DNA from: Pseudocalidococcus sp964653145
GTDB taxonomy: Bacteria; Cyanobacteriota; Cyanobacteriia; Thermosynechococcales; Thermosynechococcaceae
Assembly (NCBI GenBank): GCA_964653145.1
Contig: CAZZCG010000011.1
Span: forward strand, 1-64,000
Direction of reading: 5' to 3'
DNA: 64,000 bases
Made by a program: the position numbers and the translations under genes. Positions within the stretch are counted from its first letter, which is position 1. Every line of letters begins with the position of its first letter. The notes under the pieces were generated by a model. The model was not told where the DNA came from. It saw only the letters and a list, made by a program, of their open reading frames with translations, and ran no database searches. This document shows, piece after piece, positions 27,289 to 35,216 of this stretch.

Positions 27289-28479
27289 ATGCTGACAGAA
27301 CTGGCAATTCGTAAGGCAAAGGCAACTGAGAAACCCCAAAAGCTATTTGATAGCGGTGGGCTGTACTTAGAAGTTCCCCCACGAGGCAATAAGCGATGGC
27401 GACTCAAGTATCGCTACGAGGGTAAAGAAAAGTTAATCAGCTTAGGGCTTTATCCCACGATTACTCTGTCAGAGGCACGGGTAAGGCGAGATGAGGCTAA
27501 GAAACTCTTGGCTCATGGCATTGACCCATCCCAAGAACGACAAGCAACCCAGGCTGCTAAGTTTGCCAGTGAGTCAGGGCGGTTTGAGATTGTCGCTAGG
27601 GAATGGTTCAGTAAGTTTCAATCCCAGTGGGCAGAGAGTCACGCCAAAGTGAATATGCAACGCCTGGAGCGGGATGTGTTTCCTTGGTTGGGTGATAGAC
27701 CGATTGCGGAAATCACTGCCCCAGAAGTTTTAGAGACTCTAAACCGGATTGTGCAGCGTGGTTCTGTTGAGACTGCCCACAGAGTCAGAAGTTTAATCTC
27801 TCAGGTATTGCGCTATGGCATTGCCACCAATCGAGTGACTCATGATGTGACGGTGGGCCTGGTGGGAGCATTACCCCCATCCCCAGAAAATCACTTAGCT
27901 GCGATCACTGACCCCAAACGATTAGGGCAAGTCCTACGAATGTTTGATGCTTATTCTGGTGGGTTGGTGGTGCGCTGCGCTTTGCAGTTAACCCCATTGC
28001 TCTTTGTCCGGCCTGGTGAATTAAGAACGATGGAGTGGTCACAGATTGATTGGGATAAGCAAGAATGGCATTTCATTCTCCAAAAAACTAAGAAGCCTCA
28101 TATTGCCCCTTTGGCTACCCAAGCCATCGCGATTCTCAAAGAAATTCAACCCCTAACAGGGCGGGGAACGTATGTTTTTCCAAATGCGAGAACTTCCCAG
28201 CGGCCGATGAGCAATGGGGGGGTTACAGCAGCACTCCGGGCAATGGGGTTAGAGGGCGACGAGGTGACAGGACATGGCTTTCGAGCAACAGGCCGGACAA
28301 TTCTGGATGAAGTCTTAGGCTACCGACCCGATTGGATTGAACACCAGTTAGGGCATACCGTTAAAGACCCGCTAGGACGGGCTTACAACCGCACGACTCA
28401 CCTAAAGGAGCGGCGAGAAATGATGCAGGCCTGGGCAGATTATCTTGATGAATTGAAGGAGAAAACTGATGGAGATTGA
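27289..28479 (+). CDS. int: Tyrosine integrase with DUF4102 arm-binding domain
   Basis: 396 aa from the ATG at 27289, preceded by AAAGGTG; a GTG at 27277 is also possible. P4-type integrase: the N-terminal DUF4102 domain (MLTELAIRKAKATEKPQKLFDSGGLYLEV) binds arm sites, followed by a SAM-like core-binding domain and a catalytic domain. Catalytic residues are visible: Arg in FVRPGELRTMEW, HxxR in HGFRATGRTI, His in HQLGHTVKDP and the Tyr nucleophile in GRAYNR. Integrates the island at tRNA-Ala. Complete and probably active. It overlaps the next ORF by 11 bases. Confidence 0.96.
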   Translation: MLTELAIRKAKATEKPQKLFDSGGLYLEVPPRGNKRWRLKYRYEGKEKLISLGLYPTITLSEARVRRDEAKKLLAHGIDPSQERQATQAAKFASESGRFEIVAREWFSKFQSQWAESHAKVNMQRLERDVFPWLGDRPIAEITAPEVLETLNRIVQRGSVETAHRVRSLISQVLRYGIATNRVTHDVTVGLVGALPPSPENHLAAITDPKRLGQVLRMFDAYSGGLVVRCALQLTPLLFVRPGELRTMEWSQIDWDKQEWHFILQKTKKPHIAPLATQAIAILKEIQPLTGRGTYVFPNARTSQRPMSNGGVTAALRAMGLEGDEVTGHGFRATGRTILDEVLGYRPDWIEHQLGHTVKDPLGRAYNRTTHLKERREMMQAWADYLDELKEKTDGD

Positions 28480-29116
28480 TTGGGAGCGACTTGATTATGA
28501 ACAACGATTTAAGTTAATAGAAGCTGCTTGTTACTGGCTGGAAGTAGAGCCGATTGATGAGGCAAGCCAAGAAATACCGCAAGACGTAAGGCAGATTTAT
28601 CAAGGCCTTTATGACTTTCTAAATCCACCTTCGGCTGTTCAGGTTAATGTAGTTCACCAAGATCATCCAACAGGATATAGGTCAATCCGAGGTTTTGAGA
28701 GGGTAGTAACTTCTACTCCAATCAGAACAAGTATCACTCGAATTGAGTTGATTCAATTTGCCAATCAACTTAATCAAAAGCCCAAGTTTTTGTTTCCAGA
28801 GTCCAGAATCACTGTACCGCTCCGCAAACAAGCGGAAGATGAGCAAATCAATCCCAGAACGATGAATAAATACTTAGCTGTTATTAGCACTCTCTTGTTT
28901 TATCTGAACAAGTTCGATAGCAAAAGCCACAAAAAACCTGGAGAGCATGGATTTGTTAAGCAACTTACTAAATGGGTCGAGCTAATGGGGTATCAAGGCC
29001 CAAGGTGGCAAGCAATTAGCAACCTGCTGAATGAAGTTGATCTTGATCAGCTCCTCAAAGAAGTTGAGAGCTACGAAGCTGAGAATGGAAATCCCACGAA
29101 AAATCCCAAATCCTAA
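28469..29116 (+). CDS. Hypothetical protein co-transcribed with integrase
   Basis: 215 aa soluble protein starting inside the integrase 3' end (ATG at 28469). N-terminal part acidic and helical; the C-terminal part reads MNKYLAVISTLLFYLNKFDSKSHKKPGEHGFVKQLTKWVELMGYQGPRWQ. No family recognised. The tight overlap suggests a recombination or accessory role with Int, but this is inference. Confidence 0.7.
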   Translation: MEIDWERLDYEQRFKLIEAACYWLEVEPIDEASQEIPQDVRQIYQGLYDFLNPPSAVQVNVVHQDHPTGYRSIRGFERVVTSTPIRTSITRIELIQFANQLNQKPKFLFPESRITVPLRKQAEDEQINPRTMNKYLAVISTLLFYLNKFDSKSHKKPGEHGFVKQLTKWVELMGYQGPRWQAISNLLNEVDLDQLLKEVESYEAENGNPTKNPKS

Positions 29117-29127
29117 TTAGGATTTTT
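29108..29127 (+). terminator. Hairpin at the end of the int operon
   Basis: AAATCCTAATTAGGATTT is an 18-bp perfect palindrome followed by further T residues, overlapping the stop of the previous gene. Short stem, so only a moderate terminator. Confidence 0.45.
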
Positions 29128-29175
29128 CACGAGAAACCCATTTCAAGATAAGTCTGTCGCATTAGAGACGGGCTT

Positions 29176-29403
29176 ATGCAAGCGTTACCAGAGACCGGAT
29201 TCCTCCGCATTAACCAAGTTCTAAATTTCGTGCCCATTGGAAAATCAACCCTTTGGGCCTGGATTCGTGCGGGGAAATTCCCCAAGCCGATCAAGTTAGC
29301 AGAAAAAACAAGCGTGTGGCGGGCTGAGGACATTCGTTCTTATCTTGCAAACCCGGGCGGCGGCCCTAAAACGCAGGAAACCCCCATTGGTTCGAGCCGA
29401 TGA
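29176..29403 (+). CDS. alpA: AlpA-family excisionase/transcriptional regulator
   Basis: 75 aa MerR-like winged helix: FLRINQVLNFVPIGKSTLWAWIRAGKFPKPIKLAEKTSVWRAEDIRSYL matches AlpA (residues about 9-58). AlpA proteins control integrase expression or act as excisionases in P4-like satellites and PICIs. The position between int and the replication gene is the same as in those satellites. Confidence 0.88.
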   Translation: MQALPETGFLRINQVLNFVPIGKSTLWAWIRAGKFPKPIKLAEKTSVWRAEDIRSYLANPGGGPKTQETPIGSSR

Positions 29404-29496
29404 GGGTTTCAAAAAGCTTGTGTATTAGGCTTTTGGTGCATCTCAAGTCTAGTACACAGGTTTTCTCTCTGTCCAACTACTTAATGGAGAAAAACT

Positions 29497-32325
29497 GTGA
29501 AATTCCATATAGACCAGGCCAAGTCCCAACTCAAAGCCTTGGGGTACAGCAAAGACGAAACGTTTTATCTACGGGCACTAGGAGGGCCTGGTGGTGGGAT
29601 GAAATTCCAGGCTAAGGCAAGCCAGCTACCAATCGAAAAAATTGAATCACTACAGTCCCAAGGCTACGGGATTTATTTTGTCGTCAATGGTGGTGGGCAA
29701 ACCGATGGCCTGGTAAAGAACGGGCGGGCATTTTGGTATGAACATGACAACTTGGATAAAGAAATTCAGGCCAGCCTTTGGCGAACTTTAGGACTGCCTC
29801 AACCCACGATTCAGATTGATACCGGGGGCAAATCTGTCCACTCCTATTGGGTGTTACAGGAGCCGATTGAACCCCAGGCCTGGAAAGAGTTACAGACTGA
29901 CCTATTAGAGTTTGCGGACGCGGATCGGAGCCTAAAAAATCCGTCAAGGGTAATGCGGTTGGCGGGTTCGTATCACCAGGCCACAGGTGAGCAATCAACC
30001 ATTATTCTGAACACGGGCAAGCGTTACAGCTTTGATGAATTACGGGTGATCATCCCAAATAAACAGGCTTCCCAGGCCCCAACTCCACACCCCACTATCT
30101 CGAAATCTGACGATGAGATTTTACTGGCTTGTTTGGCAGTGTCTAACCGTGGCCTGGTAAACAGTGGGGCTGCGGAAGGAACCCGAAACAGCAGCGGGGC
30201 GGCGTTGGCCAGGGACTTGATTGGCACGACTCAATGGCTACAGGGAAATGGGCATTATCCCAACCCGCGGGCATTATTTGATGGGTACTGTGGGCATTGC
30301 TCTCCCCCTTTGGAACCCCGAGAAGCTGACACAATCTGGAAATCAGCGGAAGCCTCAAACCCAAGCCCATCTTTATCCTTAGATAAACTCGAAAATTGCC
30401 TGGCAGCGGCAATCGGGGCCTGGAAAAAAACAGTTAAGACGGTTCCGACTGAACGGGTAAAACCTGACAATTTCGAAAATGTAAGCTTAATTCTAGAAAC
30501 GGCTGAAATTGAGGCACAGGAAACGTTAGAGGACGTTCAGGAAGAACTGGAGACACTGCAAAATGGCGTAAACTCTCCTGCCCCAATAGAGCGATTGATC
30601 CCTGGCTATGCCACACCTCTCAAAAACTTGGCTCGGTGTCTCAATCTGCCAGTTGGGGCTTATGCCTTGACGTTATTTCCCGCATCGGGAAGTTTGATCC
30701 ATGCAAAAACTCGGTTAGAGATTAGCCCTGTTACTGATTTTTACGTTCCGCCTATCTTATGGGGCGGCCTGGTGGGCGAGTCGTCGGCGGTGAAATCTCC
30801 AATCTATCGGGCAATTGTTGGGCCCCTCAATAAACTGCAATCCCAGGCCTGGGAAACTTTTAAAACAAATCAAGAAATATACGAAACAGAGTTAGCCGAA
30901 TGGGAGAGCGAGAAAAAGTCTAAGAAAGATAACCTTGACCCCAGGCCAAAACCGCCAATTTTGCGCCGCTATTACGTCCAAAATGCGACTCCTGAGGCAA
31001 TTGGCAAAATCCTATCTGAACAAACTAACCGCGGCTTTCTAACGGCTGTGGATGAGTTGGCCACCCTAGTTAAAGGGATGAACCAGTATAAAGCTGGGGG
31101 AACGGGTAACGAGCGGTCTTTGTGGCTTTCCGCTTACGATGCTGGGCCTTGGAGTCAGGAGCGCAAAAGTGGGCCAGATGTTTACGCTCCTCATTCTTCA
31201 ATTTCTGTAACAGGGACGATTCAGCCCTCAACCTTACGGCGGTTAATGGGCAAGCTCAACGAGGTGGACGGGTTCTGGCCACGGTTTATGTGGTGCTGGT
31301 TGCCTGGGGATCGAGTGCCACCGCCCGGAGAGGGAACAAACTTTAATCTGTCTGGCTTACTGCAAGATGCCTATGAGCAACTCGAACAACAACCAGAACT
31401 AACCTTTAAGTTTGATGCTGAGGGGCGTAATCTATGGCGGGTCTGGCATGAATGGATTGAGGATGAACGGGCGAAACAACCCATTGAGGCAATCCGGGCC
31501 TGCTACCGAAAATCACTTGAACAGGCGGCCCGAGTGGCTTTGGTTGCCCATTGCCTGAATGCTGCCTATGCCCATCAGGAGCCAAACGAATTTATCCCAA
31601 CCGACACCTTACGGGCGGCCATTGAGTTTACTCAGTGGGCAATTTCCCAGGCGTTATATATCTATGGGCAATTTGGACTGACCAAGACACCGGAAACCAA
31701 AAAGTATCTGGCTATATGCTCAAAATTTCGGGGCATGACTGAAGTGAAACCCAAACAAATTCAACGGGCCTGGGGACGGGTGGACATTAAACAGACCCAT
31801 GAAATTATTGACTCTCTGGTTCAAATGGGACTGGCAACCGATAACGGACTGACTGGAAAAGATCGCCGTGTTGATTTTTTACTCTGCAGTTCTGTTGACT
31901 TGTTGACCGACAACACTCAAAGCCAAACACAGCAAAGCGTTGAATCGGTCAACAAAAGTGTTGACCAAGTGTTGACCGTGTTGACCAAATTTGATGACTC
32001 AGGCAAATCTGAGCAAAAAAAGTCAACGGGTCAACAAAAAGTCAACATCAATCTTGACCACTGCAGCCAAGACACTGCAAGCGATTCCGACATTTCGTCA
32101 ACAAGTCAACACGAATCTAAGGCTAAATTTTCAACTCAGCCCGATCAGCGGCTCTCACCAGGCCAACCGTGTGAGGTTAAACATCCAACTTTGGGATGGG
32201 AAAACGGCTATCGGTATTTGGGCTTAAACGTGAATGGCCTGGCCATCGTGGAGTTGGTTGATTACCCAGGCCACCCGGAAACCTACCACCTGTCAAAAGT
32301 GCGGGTCTGTGGAGGTGTTTCATGA
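29497..32325 (+). CDS. Replication protein: RepB-type primase plus DUF3987
   Basis: 942 aa, GTG start with GGAGA 8 bases upstream. Residues about 45-185 carry archaeo-eukaryotic primase marks: YFVVNGGG, EHD in AFWYEHDN, and the DTGGKSVHSYW motif. Residues about 370-770 match DUF3987, with a degenerate P-loop in GLVGESSAVKSP and the acidic FLTAVDELATLVKG. A Ser/Gln/Asn-rich low-complexity linker (about 805-890) precedes a small C-terminal beta domain (GQPCEVKHPTLGWENGYRYLG). Such fusions replicate plasmids and phage satellites. It is the largest left-arm gene and the likely island replicase. Confidence 0.85.
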   Translation: MKFHIDQAKSQLKALGYSKDETFYLRALGGPGGGMKFQAKASQLPIEKIESLQSQGYGIYFVVNGGGQTDGLVKNGRAFWYEHDNLDKEIQASLWRTLGLPQPTIQIDTGGKSVHSYWVLQEPIEPQAWKELQTDLLEFADADRSLKNPSRVMRLAGSYHQATGEQSTIILNTGKRYSFDELRVIIPNKQASQAPTPHPTISKSDDEILLACLAVSNRGLVNSGAAEGTRNSSGAALARDLIGTTQWLQGNGHYPNPRALFDGYCGHCSPPLEPREADTIWKSAEASNPSPSLSLDKLENCLAAAIGAWKKTVKTVPTERVKPDNFENVSLILETAEIEAQETLEDVQEELETLQNGVNSPAPIERLIPGYATPLKNLARCLNLPVGAYALTLFPASGSLIHAKTRLEISPVTDFYVPPILWGGLVGESSAVKSPIYRAIVGPLNKLQSQAWETFKTNQEIYETELAEWESEKKSKKDNLDPRPKPPILRRYYVQNATPEAIGKILSEQTNRGFLTAVDELATLVKGMNQYKAGGTGNERSLWLSAYDAGPWSQERKSGPDVYAPHSSISVTGTIQPSTLRRLMGKLNEVDGFWPRFMWCWLPGDRVPPPGEGTNFNLSGLLQDAYEQLEQQPELTFKFDAEGRNLWRVWHEWIEDERAKQPIEAIRACYRKSLEQAARVALVAHCLNAAYAHQEPNEFIPTDTLRAAIEFTQWAISQALYIYGQFGLTKTPETKKYLAICSKFRGMTEVKPKQIQRAWGRVDIKQTHEIIDSLVQMGLATDNGLTGKDRRVDFLLCSSVDLLTDNTQSQTQQSVESVNKSVDQVLTVLTKFDDSGKSEQKKSTGQQKVNINLDHCSQDTASDSDISSTSQHESKAKFSTQPDQRLSPGQPCEVKHPTLGWENGYRYLGLNVNGLAIVELVDYPGHPETYHLSKVRVCGGVS

Positions 32326-32474
32326 AGCGGAAACGCAAGCGCAAATTCAGCCAGCCCACCTTACCGATCTGGCTAGACGTTTTGCTTGACCAGTCCTGGA
32401 GTCAGGAAGCGAGTTTATTGATTGACCAATGGTTAACGAACACTGAAGAACATTTGACGAAATTTAACAATTAA
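32322..32474 (+). CDS. Small basic protein overlapping the replicase
   Basis: 50 aa; ATG overlaps the replicase stop (ATGA). N-terminus is very basic (MKRKRKRKFSQ), the rest has three Trp residues (LPIWLDVLLDQSWSQEASLLIDQWL). A small nucleic-acid-binding partner of the replicase is possible. Evidence is the ATGA coupling and lack of gap in the operon; no family match. Confidence 0.55.
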   Translation: MKRKRKRKFSQPTLPIWLDVLLDQSWSQEASLLIDQWLTNTEEHLTKFNN

Positions 32475-32484
32475 GGAGTCTGAA

Positions 32485-33231
32485 ATGGAAAATACTTCGA
32501 TTGCATTGACAAACAACACCTTTAATCCGTGGATGGGTTGCACTAAGGTAAGCCCCGGATGCGCTAACTGCTATGCCGAAACCATGATGGACAAAATCTA
32601 TCAACGGGTGAAATGGGGCAAAGGTCAGGAGCGGCAACGGACTTCTATTCAAAAATGGAAAGAGCCATTGAAATGGCAAAAACAAGCTGTTTCCAGTGGT
32701 CAGCGCATTAAAGTTTTTTGTTCCAGTCTGGCTGATGTATTTGACAGTGAAGTTCCCCAGGCCTGGAGGGATGACCTTTGGCAACTAATTGAGGAATGCC
32801 AAAACCTGGACTGGCAGTTACTAACTAAACGCCCAGAAAATGTAATGAGCATGATTCCCGCTAATTGGGTTGAGGCTTTACCTTCTCATATCTGGCTTGG
32901 AACATCGGTAGAAACTCAGCAGTATGCAAGCCGGGTTGATGTTTTACGATCCATTCCTGCCAAAATTCGATTTCTATCTTGTGAGCCACTACTAGGGCCG
33001 CTACAGCTTGATTTATCTGGGATTGATTGGGTGATTGTTGGGGGTGAGTCGGGGCATGGACATCGCCCAATGCAAGCCGATTGGGTGCGCTCGATTCGCT
33101 CTCAATGCCTGGAGGCTAGGGCGGCATTCTTCTTTAAGCAATGGGGCGGGAAAACATCTAAAGCTAATGGCAAGGAACTGGATGGCCGGGAATGGTGTGA
33201 GTTTCCATCTCTGGAGGATCAAGCTGCATGA
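32485..33231 (+). CDS. DUF5131 (phage Gp37/Gp68) family protein
   Basis: 248 aa. N-terminal cysteine motif FNPWMGCTKVSPGCANCYAE, with Cys spacing C-x7-C-x2-C like the cluster-binding motif of radical-SAM and photolyase-lyase relatives, then barrel-like segments DWQLLTKRPENV, HIWLGTSVET, IRFLSCEPLLGP and DWVIVGGESG. This is the Gp37/Gp68 phage family, common on prophages and islands; its biochemical role is unresolved. A GGAG site lies 8 bases upstream. Confidence 0.9.
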   Translation: MENTSIALTNNTFNPWMGCTKVSPGCANCYAETMMDKIYQRVKWGKGQERQRTSIQKWKEPLKWQKQAVSSGQRIKVFCSSLADVFDSEVPQAWRDDLWQLIEECQNLDWQLLTKRPENVMSMIPANWVEALPSHIWLGTSVETQQYASRVDVLRSIPAKIRFLSCEPLLGPLQLDLSGIDWVIVGGESGHGHRPMQADWVRSIRSQCLEARAAFFFKQWGGKTSKANGKELDGREWCEFPSLEDQAA

Positions 33232-33431
33232 GTGTTTACCAACCCGGCCAACGCTTGTTGTTGCGAACTCCCATCTTTTACAAGAAACCACAATGGCACA
33301 CGGTTAAGACCTTGCCAAACAAAGAGGGCATCTTGCTCCTAGAAGCCGATAGCGGGGTAATTTCGGGACTGACAGCGCAACAAATTAAACGATACGAACA
33401 AGAGGCTAAAAGTGAACTTAGCAGCCATTGA
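33228..33431 (+). CDS. Small hypothetical island protein
   Basis: 67 aa; ATG overlaps the DUF5131 stop by four bases. Beta-rich start (YQPGQRLLLRTPIFYKKPQWHTVKTL) resembling a small SH3-like or KOW-like fold. No family assigned; retained on the basis of translational coupling on both sides. Confidence 0.55.
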   Translation: MSVYQPGQRLLLRTPIFYKKPQWHTVKTLPNKEGILLLEADSGVISGLTAQQIKRYEQEAKSELSSH

Positions 33432-33885
33432 CCCAGGCCTGAGTGGTGGCCTGGCTATTCTGAAGGATGGGGAAGTGACAGCCCGACCGATGCCATTAGG
33501 CGGGAAAGATTTAGACCTAGTGCTTATCTCTCAATGGCTAAAAGACTCATCCCCAGGCCTGGTGATTGTTGAGAAAGTCCACAGTATGCCCGGTCAAGGT
33601 GTTGCCTCCATGTTTAAGTTTGGGCAAGGCTATGGAGCCATTCTAGGCATTGCCGCAGCTCTAACTATTCCCACTGAGTTAGTCACTCCCCAGGCCTGGA
33701 AAAAGGTTGTTTTAGCTGGCAGTGCCAAGGATAAGGATGCAGCCATTGACTATTGCCGTAGAGCGTTCCCCCAAGTGTCGTTACTACCAGTCCCACGATG
33801 TCGCAAACCCCATGATGGCCTGGCTGATGCCCTTTGTCTGTTGGAATATGGGCGGCGAGTATTAGTTGGCCAAGCATTTGGCTAA
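33412..33885 (+). CDS. RuvC-like Holliday-junction resolvase of phage type
   Basis: 157 aa, GTG start overlapping the previous gene by 20 bases. RNase H-fold nuclease: first acidic residue in AIDPGLSGGLAIL, Glu in VIVEKVHSMPGQGVASMFKFGQGYG, and the C-terminal acidic pair in KPHDGLADALCLLEYG. The pattern is that of phage crossover-junction endodeoxyribonucleases which resolve recombination intermediates before packaging. Confidence 0.88.
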   Translation: MNLAAIDPGLSGGLAILKDGEVTARPMPLGGKDLDLVLISQWLKDSSPGLVIVEKVHSMPGQGVASMFKFGQGYGAILGIAAALTIPTELVTPQAWKKVVLAGSAKDKDAAIDYCRRAFPQVSLLPVPRCRKPHDGLADALCLLEYGRRVLVGQAFG

Positions 33886-33940
33886 ATCATCCAAGTTTCA
33901 AAGATCGACCTGATAAATTCAATTTAGAGAGGTGAAAACT

Positions 33941-34537
33941 ATGTCGAATCAAACTCCCTGGTCTAAAGAGCGATGCCGTGATCGCTATGTTCATGGGCAA
34001 AAGATTGGATTGCGCGCTTTAGCCGTTGAGTCGGGCGTATCGTTTAAGACTTTAACTGAGTGGAGTGCCAAAGATGATTGGCCGGGGCAACGCAAACACT
34101 TCCAGGACAATCTCAGGACAGAAACCGATAAAAAAGTTAAATCTAAACTCTCCATTACTCGGGCTGAGTTGAGCATTGAGCATTTTGAATCCCATCGTCA
34201 GGTTAGACGGGTAGCTCAGTGTTTACTGGGAATTATCGAGGATAAGGTTCAACAAATTCAATCCAATCATCCTGAATTGGTTGATCCAGAGCAGCTACAA
34301 CAAACCGTCAAACAGTTGTTTTCCCATGTTGGCAACATTAACCAGTTGAGTATGGTGATTGATCGGGCGGTTGAAGGAGAACGGGTTGCGGCTGGCCTGG
34401 AGTACGAGGATTTGCAAAAAGCAGCAGCAGCCTTACGGCGACATGGGTTTGATGTGGTGTTAGCTGAAAATATGCAAGTTGCACCCATTCAATCAGGACA
34501 GAAAGTGGATATTGACACCTCTCGGATATTTGGGTAA
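33941..34537 (+). CDS. Terminase small subunit-like DNA-binding protein, copy 1
   Basis: 198 aa from the ATG at 33941, with AGAGAGG nine bases upstream; the GTG at 33932 is less likely. The N-terminal HTH (GLRALAVESGVSFKTLTEWSAKDDWPGQR) has the terminase small-subunit pattern; the middle is helical (SIEHFESHRQVRRVAQCLL); the C-terminus ends EYEDLQKAAAALRRHGFDVVLAE. It is a clear paralogue of the next gene. TerS proteins recognise pac or cos DNA for packaging. No large subunit is present, which would fit redirecting a helper phage packaging motor. A plain regulator is the alternative. Confidence 0.65.
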   Translation: MSNQTPWSKERCRDRYVHGQKIGLRALAVESGVSFKTLTEWSAKDDWPGQRKHFQDNLRTETDKKVKSKLSITRAELSIEHFESHRQVRRVAQCLLGIIEDKVQQIQSNHPELVDPEQLQQTVKQLFSHVGNINQLSMVIDRAVEGERVAAGLEYEDLQKAAAALRRHGFDVVLAENMQVAPIQSGQKVDIDTSRIFG

Positions 34538-34545
34538 CTCTCCAC

Positions 34546-35139
34546 ATGGCAGATAAAGGTTGGTCAAGAGAAAAATGTCGTAATCGGTATGTCCACGGCC
34601 CCCGGATTGGCCTGCGGGGCCTGGCGGAGTTAAGTCATGTTCCGTATAAAACCTTGGCCGGCTGGAGTGCTGAGGAAAACTGGCCGGAGCAGCGGAATCA
34701 GTTTCAGGGTGAACTCAGGACACAAACCGATAAGAAGGTAAAAGAGAAATTATCTATGTCATTGGCCGAGTTGGCCATAGAGCATTTTTCTAGCTATCGC
34801 CGAGTGCGCCGGATTGCTGATTCTTTGCTGTCCCAAATCGAGTCTAAGGTCATGCAATTAGAGTCGAATCATCCCGAGTTGGTTGACCCCGAACAAATTA
34901 AGGAATCGCTACGGGAGCTATTTGAAGTCAGCAACGTAACGAACATTAACCAACTCAGCTTGATTTTAGATCGGGCAATTCAGGGGGAGCGAACCGTTAG
35001 CGGGGCTGAGTACGAAGATTTACAGAAAGCGGCTAACGCACTGAAGCGGCGTGGGTTCCAAATCACTGTGGCCGAAGGAACAGAGGTTATTCGGATTCCA
35101 GGGGGCCATGAAGTGCAGCCCGAAGATTTAGCCGATTGA
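34546..35139 (+). CDS. Terminase small subunit-like DNA-binding protein, copy 2
   Basis: 197 aa, eight bases after copy 1. Nearly colinear with it: WSREKCRNRYVHGPRIGLRGL against WSKERCRDRYVHGQKIGLRAL, KVKEKLSMSLAELAIEHF against KVKSKLSITRAELSIEHF, SNHPELVDPEQI against SNHPELVDPEQL. The divergence throughout indicates an old tandem duplication. Same HTH and helical layout, but a different C-terminal tail (RIPGGHEVQPEDLAD). Confidence 0.65.
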   Translation: MADKGWSREKCRNRYVHGPRIGLRGLAELSHVPYKTLAGWSAEENWPEQRNQFQGELRTQTDKKVKEKLSMSLAELAIEHFSSYRRVRRIADSLLSQIESKVMQLESNHPELVDPEQIKESLRELFEVSNVTNINQLSLILDRAIQGERTVSGAEYEDLQKAANALKRRGFQITVAEGTEVIRIPGGHEVQPEDLAD

Positions 35140-35216
35140 CCCCAGGCCAGGAACAGTCCCAATATTGGCGAGTTTAATGTCTTCTGTATCTACCTAATCT
35201 AAAGTAATTAGCAATT

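Noticed and set aside
27109..35139. Island considered as a complete prophage
   Set aside because: No portal, capsid, protease, tail, large terminase or lysis gene could be recognised in the 26 kb.
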